Of a DNA stretch of 64,000 bases, positions 23,821 through 34,600 are shown in pieces (position 1 is the first letter of the stretch; each line of letters starts with the position of its first letter). The translations under genes and the position numbers were made by a program. Origin of the DNA: Hyperoodon ampullatus (taxonomy: Eukaryota > Chordata > Mammalia > Artiodactyla > Ziphiidae); the NCBI GenBank assembly GCA_949752795.1, contig OX457061.1, positions 121,354,152 to 121,418,151 of the forward strand, in the 5' to 3' direction. A model generated the notes under the pieces. It was given only the letters and a program-made list of their open reading frames with translations. It made no database searches and had not been told where the DNA came from.

Positions 23821-24069
23821 AAAATAAATTAGGCTTAGATATCATCTTTTGCGTGTGATTTTATCTGACTAGCTTAGGCAGAGATTAACTGAGTTATTTT
23901 AACCCCTACCACACAATATTTCAGTGTTTTTTACTTGTATAGCTATCAAGTCTAATGACAAAGCTTTGTAGCCAGATAATGAAATGCTTTGAATTCTTTT
24001 TTTTTTTCTAACTACAAATTAGAGGCATGGAGCTACTTGAAAATATTTTAGATCAGTATCTAAACAGCC

Positions 24070-24093
24070 TTTCTGTTTTAATCTCTTTTTCAG
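24070..24093 (+). promoter_or_regulatory. 3' splice acceptor of GLRA3 exon 3
   Basis: A pyrimidine-rich tract (TTTCTGTTTTAATCTCTTTT) runs directly into CAG at 24091-24093. The exon frame opens immediately after it with the split Gly codon. This is a canonical U2-type acceptor, and it fixes the exon start because the downstream reading frame is only sensible from this AG. Confidence 0.9.
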
Positions 24094-24161
24094 GCTCTCC
24101 AGTTAATGTCACATGCAACATATTCATAAACAGCTTTGGTTCGATCGCCGAGACAACCATG
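24094..24161 (+). CDS. GLRA3: GLRA3 exon 3 (glycine receptor alpha-3 subunit), internal coding exon
   Basis: Internal exon of a glycine-gated chloride channel alpha subunit, a pentameric Cys-loop receptor of inhibitory synapses. The 68 bp begin with two bases that complete a Gly codon split by the intron, followed by 22 whole codons: [14 protein letters not shown], then GSIAETTM. This is the first part of the extracellular domain. NVT is the conserved N-glycosylation sequon (Asn38 in mature alpha-1 numbering), and the Ala of IAETTM is the residue changed in the mouse 'spasmodic' allele of alpha-1. NVTC with SIAETTM matches alpha-3; alpha-1 has NVSC and alpha-2 has SVTETTM. The 68-bp length equals the known exon 3 of GLRA genes. 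The exon is preceded by a pyrimidine-rich tract ending in CAG and followed by GTAAGT. Odd point: Ser replaces the first of two Pro residues found in the family. The paralogue call rests on recalled sequences, but membership of the GlyR alpha family is very secure. Confidence 0.93.
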
Positions 24162-24170
24162 GTAAGTAGG
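24162..24170 (+). promoter_or_regulatory. 5' splice donor of GLRA3 exon 3
   Basis: ATG|GTAAGTAGG is a near-consensus U2 donor placed exactly after the Met codon, giving an exon that ends in phase 0. It confirms that the gene runs on the + strand. Confidence 0.92.
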
Positions 24171-25169
24171 CATGTTGACTTCGTAATGAATTTCACACTG
24201 GGGTAATTTGTAATCATGTTCATGGCAATTTTTCTGCTGGTATTATGTAATTGAAAGCCAAAATTCATATAGTGAGATTTTAAAAGATAAACTTAATAGT
24301 ATAATTAAATTACAATCAACTGCAGGCAATGTTTCATTTAGAGATGGTAAGTGAAAACAAGATTGATTTTTCTCATTTCAGTAACTAAATATTAGATCTC
24401 AAATTAAAACTAAAACTTTACCTTATGAATTATTTATTTATTGTCAATGTTCTTTAATAAGCAGACATAAACATAGGAGTAAATAATGCCACATTTAATT
24501 ATTTTGTATACTTATAAATGTGTTTATAATGTTATTTTAAGTATTCTGATTACCTTTCTAAATGAATATATTTGATCAAATATCATAAATATTTTGCAAA
24601 TTGTGGTATATGCTTTAATTTAACTAAACTCACTGAACTGAGACTTCATCACTGTGTAATTGAGAACATTTTACATAATCAAGTTATTAAAGCTAAAATA
24701 TTATCATTTCCAAACCAAATGTATTCTGTTTCAAATTTTATAACTTTCTCTAAAGAACATGTTGTATATTTTCTTTGCCTTATAGTTTTCATTGTACATT
24801 TTAGCTAAAATAAAATAGACACATGAACCACTGAATATCTGTAAGATTGTCTAGCTGGAACTTTTAATTAATTAATTTTATTTTTTATTATTTTTAGGAA
24901 CATTTTTAAAAAACTTGAAACTATGTATTGTGGTTCTTAAATTACCTAGAATTATACTCCATTCCTAAATTTAGCAAGTATAATGTGCATTAATTTTCAA
25001 AGTTGATTTTACCTAAAATAGGATATGAAAAGCTTAAAGATTTATGAGCTTCTAAAGCCATTATTAAGTAAGAAAATTATTCTTATTTTACATATATCAG
25101 AATGACTTGATAACGAATTTTCTAAGGAAAAATCCAATATGTAAATTATTATGTGGGAGGCTGTGTAGA

Positions 25170-25204
<35 letters not shown>

Positions 25205-27940
25205 GATCTTTCTCAACAGGAAGAGACTTTATTCAGGCACCACTTTTTTTAAATGCTCTTTTCCCCATGTATGCAATATTTAGTCATTTAGCAGCATCTC
25301 TGTGGTTCTATTCAAACTCAATATACTATAATTACAATAAAAGCCTCAGTGGAGAAGAACTGAACTCATTTTGGGGGCATTATATAGAATTATCTTCACT
25401 GCAGTATATAAATTAACACTAATGTGTGTACCTGTGTGTAAACACAGAGAAAATGACATGACTTGCTAGCGTAAGCACAGTGTGGCTCTGGTGCAATTTT
25501 GACCCTGAAGTCACTATAATCCTGTTTCAGAAGTTGACATATTCTGGATTCTGGTTGAATATCTGGTCCTGATTCTTGTTTTTTTAGGATGCTCATATGA
25601 CTTTTATTTATTTATTCTGGTCCTGATTTATCCCCTGTATTTATACAGACCCAATTCAAATCATATTTATAGAAAAAGGAATCTCTACTGGATTTTTTTC
25701 TACCTAGACCTCCCAAATTATATTTCTAGCCCTGACAATTTCATTTTAATTGCTACTATACAACACTGTATCATCCTGAAAACCTGGACATATGCTTATA
25801 CTTTCTCTTTTGCAAGATCACTTCCGTGAAACAGTTTCAACAGCAATAGTTGGAAAGGTTTCTAGCCTGACTTGTCTTTGTGGAGTAGAGGAAGGGATTT
25901 GGAAAAAAGAGAAGACATGGTCGGATTTCCTCATTAAAACCTCAAAGATTGTCATGTTCCTGAAGGTTGCTGCTTTTTATGACATAGTTCATCAGACTAC
26001 CACTAAGTGCTTATAACACACACTCCATAGGATGACGACTACACCTGCTAAATTTCTTACCTTTAATAATTTTAGACAGACTTCCTTTGCAGAATAATAT
26101 TATGCCAAAAGCTTGCAGAATATTTCAAATACACCCTCCCAGGGACCTCACTCAGTTTTATTTCCCTTCTCCAGCATAGAAATCCTTTCCATTCCTTCAT
26201 CTTCCATCATAATGTATCCTTTTGAAATCATTTTTAGCATCTATCACTTGCTTCTTCAGAGTCACAAGCAGCATCAATGAACATTAATCAAACACCCCAG
26301 AGGTAAAGTATTATAAAATTAACTAAGTCCACCTTGATATCTTTCTTTTTAACCTTCCAAACTCATAAACATGTGACATTATTTCTGTTCACATAATCAG
26401 ATCCAATATTTGTAAAAAATTTTACTGGTATCAGATAGGATAGCTGCAATATGGTGTCCATCTACATAGGCATAGAGAAAATTAGATTATTATTTTTTTA
26501 ATCTTAAGAATCAAAATATTTTGCTACCACTTGATTACTCTGATGTATTTTATTCATAGTTTCCACCATCACAGCTCTGCAACTAAACTTTACCCCATTG
26601 TTTTACTTGCCATAGTATTAAGTTAATTTATTTTTACAAAATCTTTCATTTATTTTTCTAACATTCACATTTTTTTACGAATATACTTAATTTTGTTCTT
26701 ACAATACAAATAACTGAATTCAACTGAAGCAATGTATTAAATTGAGAGGATGGAATTTCAAATTACTTGCAATCATTAATGGATATCTTTGCATCTGAGA
26801 ATTCATATCTAAAATAAAAGTGAATAATTCTCCCAATCTTTATGTCTTTGCTGAACAGAGATCTTAACCATGCTCAGTGTCTTCGTTGACCAACTATATT
26901 ATGCTCCCTCTACTGGTCTAGTTTCTAACCTATTGTATCTCTCCCCATTTTAAAATAAGCTTTAGTCCCATTTGAGGTAATTATTTGATTCTTGAGAAAG
27001 TAACTCCAGTAGATATTCTACTTCAGTCATTTTTTGAAAATTAAGTTAATTTGAATCTTTAACATATTTTGCATCTTCTTCTTGCACTAACTTTGTTTTT
27101 CTTAATATTTATGTGCATTTTTTCCCCAGTAGCTTAAGCTTAAATTTCTTTTTAGCTGTTAAACTCATCCTTTCCCAGTGTTTGTCTAATTAACTTAATG
27201 TAGTGCCAACCATTCTCACTTGAGTACAATTTTATTATTCTTGACATATAGTCATCAAGAATTTTCTAAGTATGTTGTGGAAATGCTAAACTTCCCTATT
27301 TCCCTCACGTTTGAATCATACATCATTATATATAATGGGGTTCTCTAAGGATTTGTTCAGCCTCCATTACCCTAAGTTCACATTCTTCTTCAGCAGATAA
27401 TGATTCAACAACTGTTGGAAACCACAGTTCTTAAAAAGATTAAATTAAAAATAAAAACTGGTTTACCATCATCAGTCACTCTTCCATTTTGCAACGTGGC
27501 CTTGGTGAGAGAGGTGCATCTATCCTGTCTTTTAAAATGGTGGTGACAAAAGGAACATAATTTTTTTTATTGTTACAATGAGGTGAAGCTTAATATCTCC
27601 ACATTAAGTGACTCTCAGTAATCGTACTCCTGCGACCCTGTGGTGTGTTGTGGATAAGGATTATATTCTGGGGTGACAGCATTTGTAAATTGGACTTTTT
27701 AAAGTCATATATACCTAAGTAGCAGTTAGGGTGTGTATATAGAGCAGTATTTCAAAGTGGATATATTGTTGTAACGTCCTATCTTCAGCAAACAGATGGC
27801 TCTCCATCTTGTTACACATATGCTGGAGAGAGAATTGCTCTGCTGTGTGCCTTAAGTCAATATTTACTCAATGAACCATGACTTTTCATCAGAGCCCACA
27901 GAATAAATTATTTTTACAAAATAAAAACAGTAAAGGTAGG
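24171..27940. other. Unique AT-rich intron 3 sequence
   Basis: No exon recognised. It contains a (TG)n microsatellite at 25172-25200 and generally AT-rich single-copy-looking DNA. Small frames (25153-25416, 25792-26016) have no conserved features. Confidence 0.55.
25172..25200. repeat. (TG)n microsatellite
   Basis: About 14 perfect TG units, about 1 kb downstream of exon 3; likely length-polymorphic. Confidence 0.95.
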
Positions 27941-30111
27941 GAGAGATCTTCAAGATGGCAGGGGAGTAAGACATGGAGATCACCTTCCTCCCCACAAATA
28001 CATCAGAAATACATCTACACGTGGAACAACTCCTACAGAACACCTACTGAACGCTGGCAGAAGACCTCAGACTTCCCAAAAGGCAAGAAACTCCCCACGT
28101 ACCTGGGTAGGGCAAAAGGAAAAAGAATAAACAGACAAAAGAATAGAAACAGGACCTGCATCTCTGGGAGAGAGCTGTGAAGGAGGAAAAGTTTCTACAC
28201 ACTAGGAGCCCCTTCACTGGTGGAGACGGGGTGGGGGGCGGTAATGGGAGGGAAGCTTCGGAGCCACGGAAGAGAGCGCAGCAACTGGGGTGCGGAGGGC
28301 AAAGCAGAGAGATTCCTGCACGGAGGATCGGTGCCGACCGGCACTAACCAGCCCGAGAGGGTTGTCTCCTCACCCACAAGGGTGGGTGGGGGCTGGGAGC
28401 TGAAGCTTGGGCTTCGGAGGTCAGATCCCAGGGAGAGGACTGGAGTTGGCTACGTGAACACAGCCTTAAGGGGGCTAGTGCACCACGGCTAGCCGGGAGG
28501 GAGTCCGGGAAAGAGTCTGGACCTGCCTAAGAGGCAAGAGGCCATTGTTTCGGGGTGAGTGAGGAGAGGGGATTCAGAGCACCGCCTAAACGAGCTCCAG
28601 AGACGGGTGCGAGCCACGGCTAACAGCGTGGACTCCAGAGACGGGCATGAGACGCTAAGGCTGCTGCTGCCACCACCAAGAAGCCTGTGTGCGAGCACAG
28701 GTCACTCTCCACACCTCCCCTCCCGGAGCCTGTGCAGCCCGCCACTGCCAGGGTCCCGTGATCCAGGGACAACTTCCCCGGGAGAACGCACAGCGCGCCT
28801 CCGGCTGGTGCAACGTCACGCCGGCCTCTGCCGCCGCAGACTCGCCCCGCATTCCATGCTCCTCCCTGCCCCCGGGCTGAGTGAGCCAGAGCCCCCGAAT
28901 CAGCGGCTCCTTTAACCCCATCCTGTCTGGGTGGGGGGGAACAGATGCCCTCAGGCAACCTACACGCAGAGGCGGGGCCAAACCCAAAGCTGAACCCTAG
29001 GAGCTGTGCGAACAAAGAAGAGAAAGGGAAATCTCTCCCAGCAGCCTCAGGGGCAGCGGATTAAAGCTCCACAATCAACTTGATGTACCCTGCATCTGTG
29101 GAATACATGAATAGACAATGAATCATCCCAATATTGAGGCAGTGAACTTTGGAAGCAACTGTAGACTTGGGGTTTGCTTTCTGCATCTAATTTGTTTTTG
29201 GTTTTATGTTTATCTCAGTTTCGTATTTACAGTTTATTATCATTGGTAGATTTGTTTATTGATTTGGTTGCTCTCTTCCTTTTTAAAAAAAAAATATATA
29301 TTTTTCCTTTTTTTCTGAATGGCATGGGTATGCTTCTTTGTGTGATTTTGTTTGTATAGCTTTGCTTTTACCATTTGTCCTAGGGTTCTGTCTGTCCTTT
29401 TTTGGGTTTTTTTTTTTTTTTAGTATAGTTTTTATCACTGGTTATCATTGGTGGATTTGTTTTTTGGTTTGTTGCTTTCTTTCTTTTCTTCTGTCTTTTT
29501 TATTACTTTTTAGTTTTTAAATTTTTTTTAAATTTTTTATTTTAATAACTTTCTTTTCCCTTTTCCTTCTTTCTTCCTTTCTTCCTTTCTTTTTTTCTCC
29601 CTTTTCTTCTGAGCCATGTGGCAGACAGTGTCTTGGTGCTCTGGCCGGGTGTCAGGCCCGTGCCTCTGAGGTGGGAGACCCGAGTTCAGGACATTGGTCC
29701 ACCAGAGACCTCTCAGCTCCATGTAATACCAAACGGCGAAAGATCTCCCAGAGATCTCCATCTCAACGCCAAGATCCAGCTCCACTCAATGACCAACAAG
29801 CTACAGTGCTGGACACCCCATGCCAAACAACTAGCAAGACAGGAACACAGCACCATCCATTAGCAGAGAGGCTGCCTAAAATCATAATAAGGCCACAGAC
29901 ACCCCAAAACACACCACCAGACGTGCACCTGCCCACCAGAAAGACAAGACCCAGCCTCATCCACAGAACACAGGCACTAGTCCCCTCCACCAGGAAGCCT
30001 ACACAACCCACTGAACCAACCTTAGCCAGTGGGGGCAGACACCAAAAACAACGGGAACTACGAACCTGCAGCCTGCAAAAAGGAGACCCCAAACACAGTA
30101 AGTTATGCAAA
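27941..30111 (+). promoter_or_regulatory. L1-C 5'UTR with extra T-rich segment
   Basis: 28200-29010 is GC-rich. 29139 to about 29648 is a segment missing from L1-B: T-rich, with 'ttctttcttcctttcttcctttctttttttctcc' near 29565-29600, ending '...cttctgag'. A T-rich block at the corresponding place in L1-A suggests this segment is ancestral. Homology with L1-B resumes at 'gtgcctctgaggtgggag'. All frames at 28195-29520 are shadows. Confidence 0.75.
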
Positions 30112-30631
30112 ATGAGAAGACAGAGAAACACACAGCAGATGAAGGAGCAAGGCAAAAACCCACCAGACCTAACAAATGAAGAGGAAATAGGCAGTCTACC
30201 TAAAAAAGAATTCAGAGTAATGATAGCAAAGGTGATCCCAAATCTTGGAAATAGAACGGAGAAAATACAAGAAACGATTAACAAGGACCTAGAAGAACTA
30301 AAGAGCAAACAAACAATGATGAACAACACAATAAATGAAATTAAAAATTCTCTAGAAGGAATCAGTAGCAGAATAACTGAGGCAGAAAAACGGATAAGTG
30401 ACCTGGAAGATAAAATAGTGGAAATAACTACTGCAGATCAGAATAAAGAAAAAAGAATGAAAAGAATTGAGGACACTCTCAGAGACCTCTGGGACAACAT
30501 TAAATGTACCAACATTGGAATTATAGGGGTCCCAGGAGCAGAAGACAAAAAGAAAGGGACTGAGAAAGTATTTGAAGAGATTATAGTTGTAAACTTCCCT
30601 AATATGGGAAAGGAAATAGTCAATCAAGTCC
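30112..30631 (+). pseudogene. L1-C ORF1, C-terminus lost
   Basis: MRRQRNTQQMKEQGKNPP start, coiled coil and RRM beginning (NIGIIGVPGAEDKKKGTEK) are open for about 173 codons, ending after [12 protein letters not shown]. The element is then cut and the frame runs four more codons into flanking DNA (stop at 30643-30645). The RNA-binding C-terminal domain is missing, so the product could not work as ORF1p. Confidence 0.88.
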
Positions 30632-30858
30632 CACTTGGGTTTTAATTGCTTCTTATCATGTACTTCCTTGATTAATAGTGAGGTTATGCATTTTTCTTGA
30701 ATGATTTTTAGCCATTCTGGTGTCCTTTTTGTGAAATGCCTCTGTGTTGCTTCCCCATTTATATTTGTTTGCTTTTATTATACACACACAAAATAACCCT
30801 CCCACACACACACACATACATGTATTATTCTGAAGGTGAATACTTTGTCGTTGCATGC

Positions 30859-30974
30859 ATTATTTATACATTCCAAGACACCATAAACACATTGAAAAGA
30901 GCAGAATGGGTATTTTAAAATACCCATTCTGCTCTTTTCAATGTGTTTATGGTGTCTTGGAATGTATAAATAAT
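30859..30974. repeat. Perfect 116-bp palindrome (58-bp arms, no spacer)
   Basis: The left arm 30859-30916 and right arm 30917-30974 are exact reverse complements, centred on TATTTT|AAAATA. I checked each base outward from the centre; the first mismatch is beyond 30859/30974. Because of this the same peptide is readable from both strands. It is AT-rich with mixed sequence, so it is not a simple repeat. It can form a cruciform in DNA or a long hairpin in RNA. Confidence 0.97.
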
Positions 30975-32164
30975 TTAAATTTTCATTTACAAAATCTAAA
31001 CTTGTTTTACTTACTGGTTTGTGCTTCTTTGTCTTAGCAAATCCTTCTTTCACCCAAATTCATAAAGACATTTTCTTATATTTTCTTCTAAAAATTTTTT
31101 TGCTTTTCCTCTCTAGGTTTTAGTTAACCTGGAATTTTGTGTAGTTCTATATGTTTGTATGATGTGCAGGATGCATTAATTTTTATTTGTTTCACACCTG
31201 AATAATTATTTTCAATAATTTGTAACTATACCTCTGACATATATATTCCTAAATTGAATGAGTCTATTTCAAAGTTCTCAGTTCTGTGCCAGTGATCAAT
31301 TTGTCTATGCCTGTACCAATGACACATTTTTTAATATAGGTTTAAATTGGACTTGATATTTAATACTTCCCAAACAGACACTTTATTTTCTTTCAAAGTA
31401 TTCTTAACTATTCTTCGAAGTTTGCTTCTTCATATAAATTTTAGAATCTTGTCAATTCCACAAAATAAACTTGAATATGCAGTGTTGAAAGAATTATCAT
31501 CTTAAAATATTGAGTCTTCCCGTCCATGAATACAATATATCTCGCCCTTTACTTAAGTATTATTTAATATCTTTCAACAAAGGCATATAACTTTTCAAAA
31601 ATTTCTTATGTATCTGTTAAATTTGACAATTTCCACCTTATTTTTTAAATATATTTAAAAAATTACAACATTTTAGTAATATTTTCTAACTCTTCATTGA
31701 TGACATATAAGAACATGATTGTTTTCACATTGCCCTAATATACATACTCTCACTTCAGGCCTAATACTTTATATATAGCTCCTTCCTGCAATCGTATTGT
31801 CTAGGAATATTAGCATGTTAATTCCTTCCTTTCAGTCTTTATAAGCTTTATATCTTTTTCTTGTCTTGCTGTTTTAGCAAAAACAGTGCTGAGTGAAATT
31901 TATTTTGTTCCTGACTTTAAAGGAAATACTTCTAAAATAAACATGGTATTTGCTTGAGTTTGGTGTAGATATCCTTTATCAGATTTTAAAGTTCCCACTC
32001 ACCACACTGTCTGCAGAACATGGAAATCATTAAATACAAAACCAACCAGAAACAGGTATTAAGTCTTCTAATCTATGAACATATTGTAATGTTTTGTCTT
32101 CCACAGGTCCTTTCACCTACATTTTTCAGAAGTTGTCATATATTTTGTTAAATTTATTTCTAAG

Positions 32165-33300
32165 TATTGATGTATGGTTATGACTGTTATATTTTTAAAT
32201 TTTTAAAATAATTTTTATTCTACAATAGTTTTAGATCCACAAAAAGCTTGCAAAGTTAGTACAGAGTGTTCCCTTATAACCTCCTGCCCAGTTTCCCCTA
32301 TTATTAACATCTCATATTAGTATGATGCGTTTGCCACAACTAATGAACAAATATTTGATACAGTATTATGAATTAAAGTCTCTACATTTTTAGGATTTCC
32401 TTAGTAATTACTAATGTCTTTTTTCTGTCTCAGAATCTATCTAGGCTCATACATTGTATTTATTTGTCATGCCTCCCTTACACTTTCCTTGTTTGTGTTG
32501 CCTTAACAATTTGAGTACTGATCAGATATTTTGTAGAATGTCTCTCAGTTGAAGATTTTTATTTGACTAGACTGGGATCATGAGATTTTTGAAGGAGGAC
32601 CAGAGAGGTAAAGTGCCATTCTCATCACTTCATATTAAAGTCACGCATTATCAGTTAGGGTAGTGTGTTAAGCTTGATCACATGGTCAAGGTAAGTGTTT
32701 GTCAGATTACTCCATTGTAAATTGACCCCTTTTTTTCATCTTCTTCATGCTATATTCTTCGGAAAGAAGTCACTGTGACTATTCCCACACTTAAGGGTAG
32801 GGGAGAGTTATGCTCCACCTCCTTTATGGGGTCATATCTATGCATTATTTGGGATTCTTTGATAAAGGACATTTATTTATTCCTTTCAATTTATTTATTT
32901 GTTCAATAATTTATTTATATCAGTATGTATTTTGGGTTGTAATTCAGTGCTACGCTATATATTTTGTTGTACAAATTGTTCTAGTTTTGGCCATTGGGTT
33001 GGCTCATCTTGTTGGCTCCTGTGTCCCTTTGATATATCTGCATCATTTTGGTTTTTGTGTGCTTCCTTGGATTCTGCCAGTATAGGATATTCCAGGCTCA
33101 TCTTGTATATTTCCTGCCCTAGGATCAGCAATTTCTCCAAGGACCCTCAGTTCCTTTTATTAGAGAATGGTACTAGAAACCCAGATCTTGGTACTAGGTG
33201 TGCTCACTGATGCTGAAGTGTCATTGCTTCTAGGCCCTTTCAGCAGACAGAGCTCGGAAATGTGTGTGTGTGTGTGTATGTGTGTGTAAATGTTATAATT
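32165..33300. mobile_element. Ancient interspersed repeat nested in the L1M block
   Basis: 'agttttagatccacaaaaagcttgcaaagttagtacagag', 'cccagtttcccctattattaacatc', 'gagttatgctccacctcctttatgg', 'ttctagttttggccattgg' and 'aggctcatcttgtatatttcctgccc' belong to a well-known ancient mammalian repeat, L1-associated in my memory. I cannot name the subfamily or its strand. L1 ORF2 sequence continues on either side, so it is an insertion. A (TG)n tract ends it at 33260-33288. Confidence 0.5.
33260..33288. repeat. (TG)n microsatellite
   Basis: TGTGTG repeats with one TA interruption, at the edge of the nested ancient repeat. Confidence 0.9.
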
Positions 33301-33748
33301 AAAAACTTTTTCCAATTGTTTCTATGAATCTTTAGACAGACAATATATTTTGGAATATTGTCATATATTCTAAGAACTTGGTAACAAGTAGCTCTAGTAG
33401 TTTGCCAGTTTCATTGCATTTTCTATGAATATGTTCATGCAAACTGTTAAGACGGTTGTACATCTTCCTTTCCAATCTTTATGTTTTATATCTCTCTTCC
33501 TTTCCCTGTCCTTCTCCTTTTCCTCCTTGTCCTCTCTTCATTTCCCCTCCTATCTTACTGCACTAGTTCACAACGCCTGTACAATGCTGAAACAAATGGA
33601 TGGAGAATGGCCACCTTTGTCTTTTTTTCTGATATTGGTTAAGAAGCATGCAATATTTCACAGTTAAGAAGAGTAATACCTTTAGGTTTCTCCTAAATGA
33701 TCTTTATCAGATTGAGGAAGTTTTCTTCCATTAATTGGATGCTGAGGG

Positions 33749-33815
33749 TTTTTTTTTGTTGTTGTTGTTGTTTAATTTTTACTGGAGTATAGTTGCCTTA
33801 CAATGTTGTGTTAGC
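33749..33815 (-). mobile_element. Very short L1 3' end
   Basis: (GTT)n then 'taatttttactggagtatagttgccttacaatgttgtgttagc', the complement of the last about 45 bp of the L1 3'UTR (compare 4390-4445). An extreme 5' truncation. Confidence 0.75.
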
Positions 33816-34600
33816 TATTTTTTAATCATGAAGAGGCATTGAATTTTACTCAGTACTATCTCAGCATTCATTGAAATGATTGACTTCTCTCCTTCATTCT
33901 GTTCATGTTATGGACCATATACAAATAAATTAAATATGGGTTGGTTTTCAAATAGTAAATCATCTTGCATTCCTTGGATAAACCGCATTTGATCACAATT
34001 GATTATCTTTTTATATATTGCTGGATTTAATTTTTTAATATTTGGTTTGCCATGTCCACTCTGAATACTGAACTATAATTTTCTTTTTCTACAATGTTAA
34101 GAGCAGAGTGTGGTAAAAATATTATGATAGTTCAAAAAATTAGGAAGTGTTCCTTCTTCCTCTACTCTCTAAAATAGTTTGTGTAAAACCAGTGTTATTT
34201 CTTCCATAAGTATTTGGTAAAACTCACCAATTATGCTTTCTGGGTCAGTCATTTTACTTGTTGAAAAGTCTCAAATCATAGATCTCATTCTTTGAACAAA
34301 TATAGGACTATTCAGTTTTTCTATTGTGTACATTTTGCAAACGTTTTGTTTGCAAAACAAAGGAATTTGTCCATTTCCTTAAAATTTTCAAATTATTGAC
34401 ATAAACATTTACAATACCTCATCCTTTCATCTGAGGGATATTTGTAATGACTGCGTTTTCATTCCTCTTGTTGGTAATTTAATTTTAGCTCCTTTTTTTT
34501 CTTCATTAGCTTACATATGGATTTTTATTCTGCAAGGGATTTTCACTGCTTTCTGAATCTATGATTAATATTAATCTTCTTCTAAGAATAATACTTCTCA

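Larger units (their letters stand above)
1..24093 (+). other. GLRA3: GLRA3 intron 2 (partial)
   Basis: Everything upstream of the exon is read as the 3' part of GLRA3 intron 2. I looked for exon 2 (the segment ending with the conserved DARIRPNFK peptide) and did not see it, so it should lie before base 1. The intron is dominated by two full-length L1s in opposite orientation, with older L1 and SINE insertions around them. The assignment is inferred from exon 3 alone. Confidence 0.8.
27941..30631 (+). mobile_element. 3'-truncated L1 retaining its 5' end (L1-C)
   Basis: The 5' end aligns base for base with L1-B ('caagatggcaggggagtaagac' versus 'taagatggcggaagagtaagac'), with the YY1-like core AAGATGGCAG at 27952-27961. 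It continues through the 5'UTR and into ORF1, then stops abruptly after 'caatcaagtcc' at about 30631 and joins unrelated ancient L1M sequence. No poly-A tail and no target duplication were seen. Loss of the 3' end rather than the 5' end is unlike normal retrotransposition, so a later deletion or rearrangement is likely. CpGs are more decayed than in L1-B. Confidence 0.9.
30632..34600 (-). mobile_element. Ancient L1M-type ORF2 region, antisense, decayed
   Basis: Recognisable L1 ORF2 complement phrases occur in order: 'ttaatagtgaggttatgcatttttcttgaatg' and 'tgtcctttttgtgaaatgcctctg' (30690-30750), 'gagtctatttcaaag...gtctatgcctgtaccaatgaca' (31260-31325), 'gagtcttcccgtccatgaatac' (31510), 'aagtagctctagtagtttgccag' (33390), 'tttatcagattgaggaagttttcttcc' (33710) and 'cattccttggataaaccgcatttgatca' (33970). 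About 25-30 percent diverged by impression. Interrupted by another old repeat at about 32165-33300 and by a short L1 end at 33749. Confidence 0.75.

Noticed and set aside
28195..29015. Similar GC-rich frames
   Set aside because: Shadows of the L1-C 5'UTR, alignable to L1-B.
30778..31053. Same peptide encoded on both strands, seemingly a duplicated small protein
   Set aside because: Explained by the perfect palindrome at 30859-30974.
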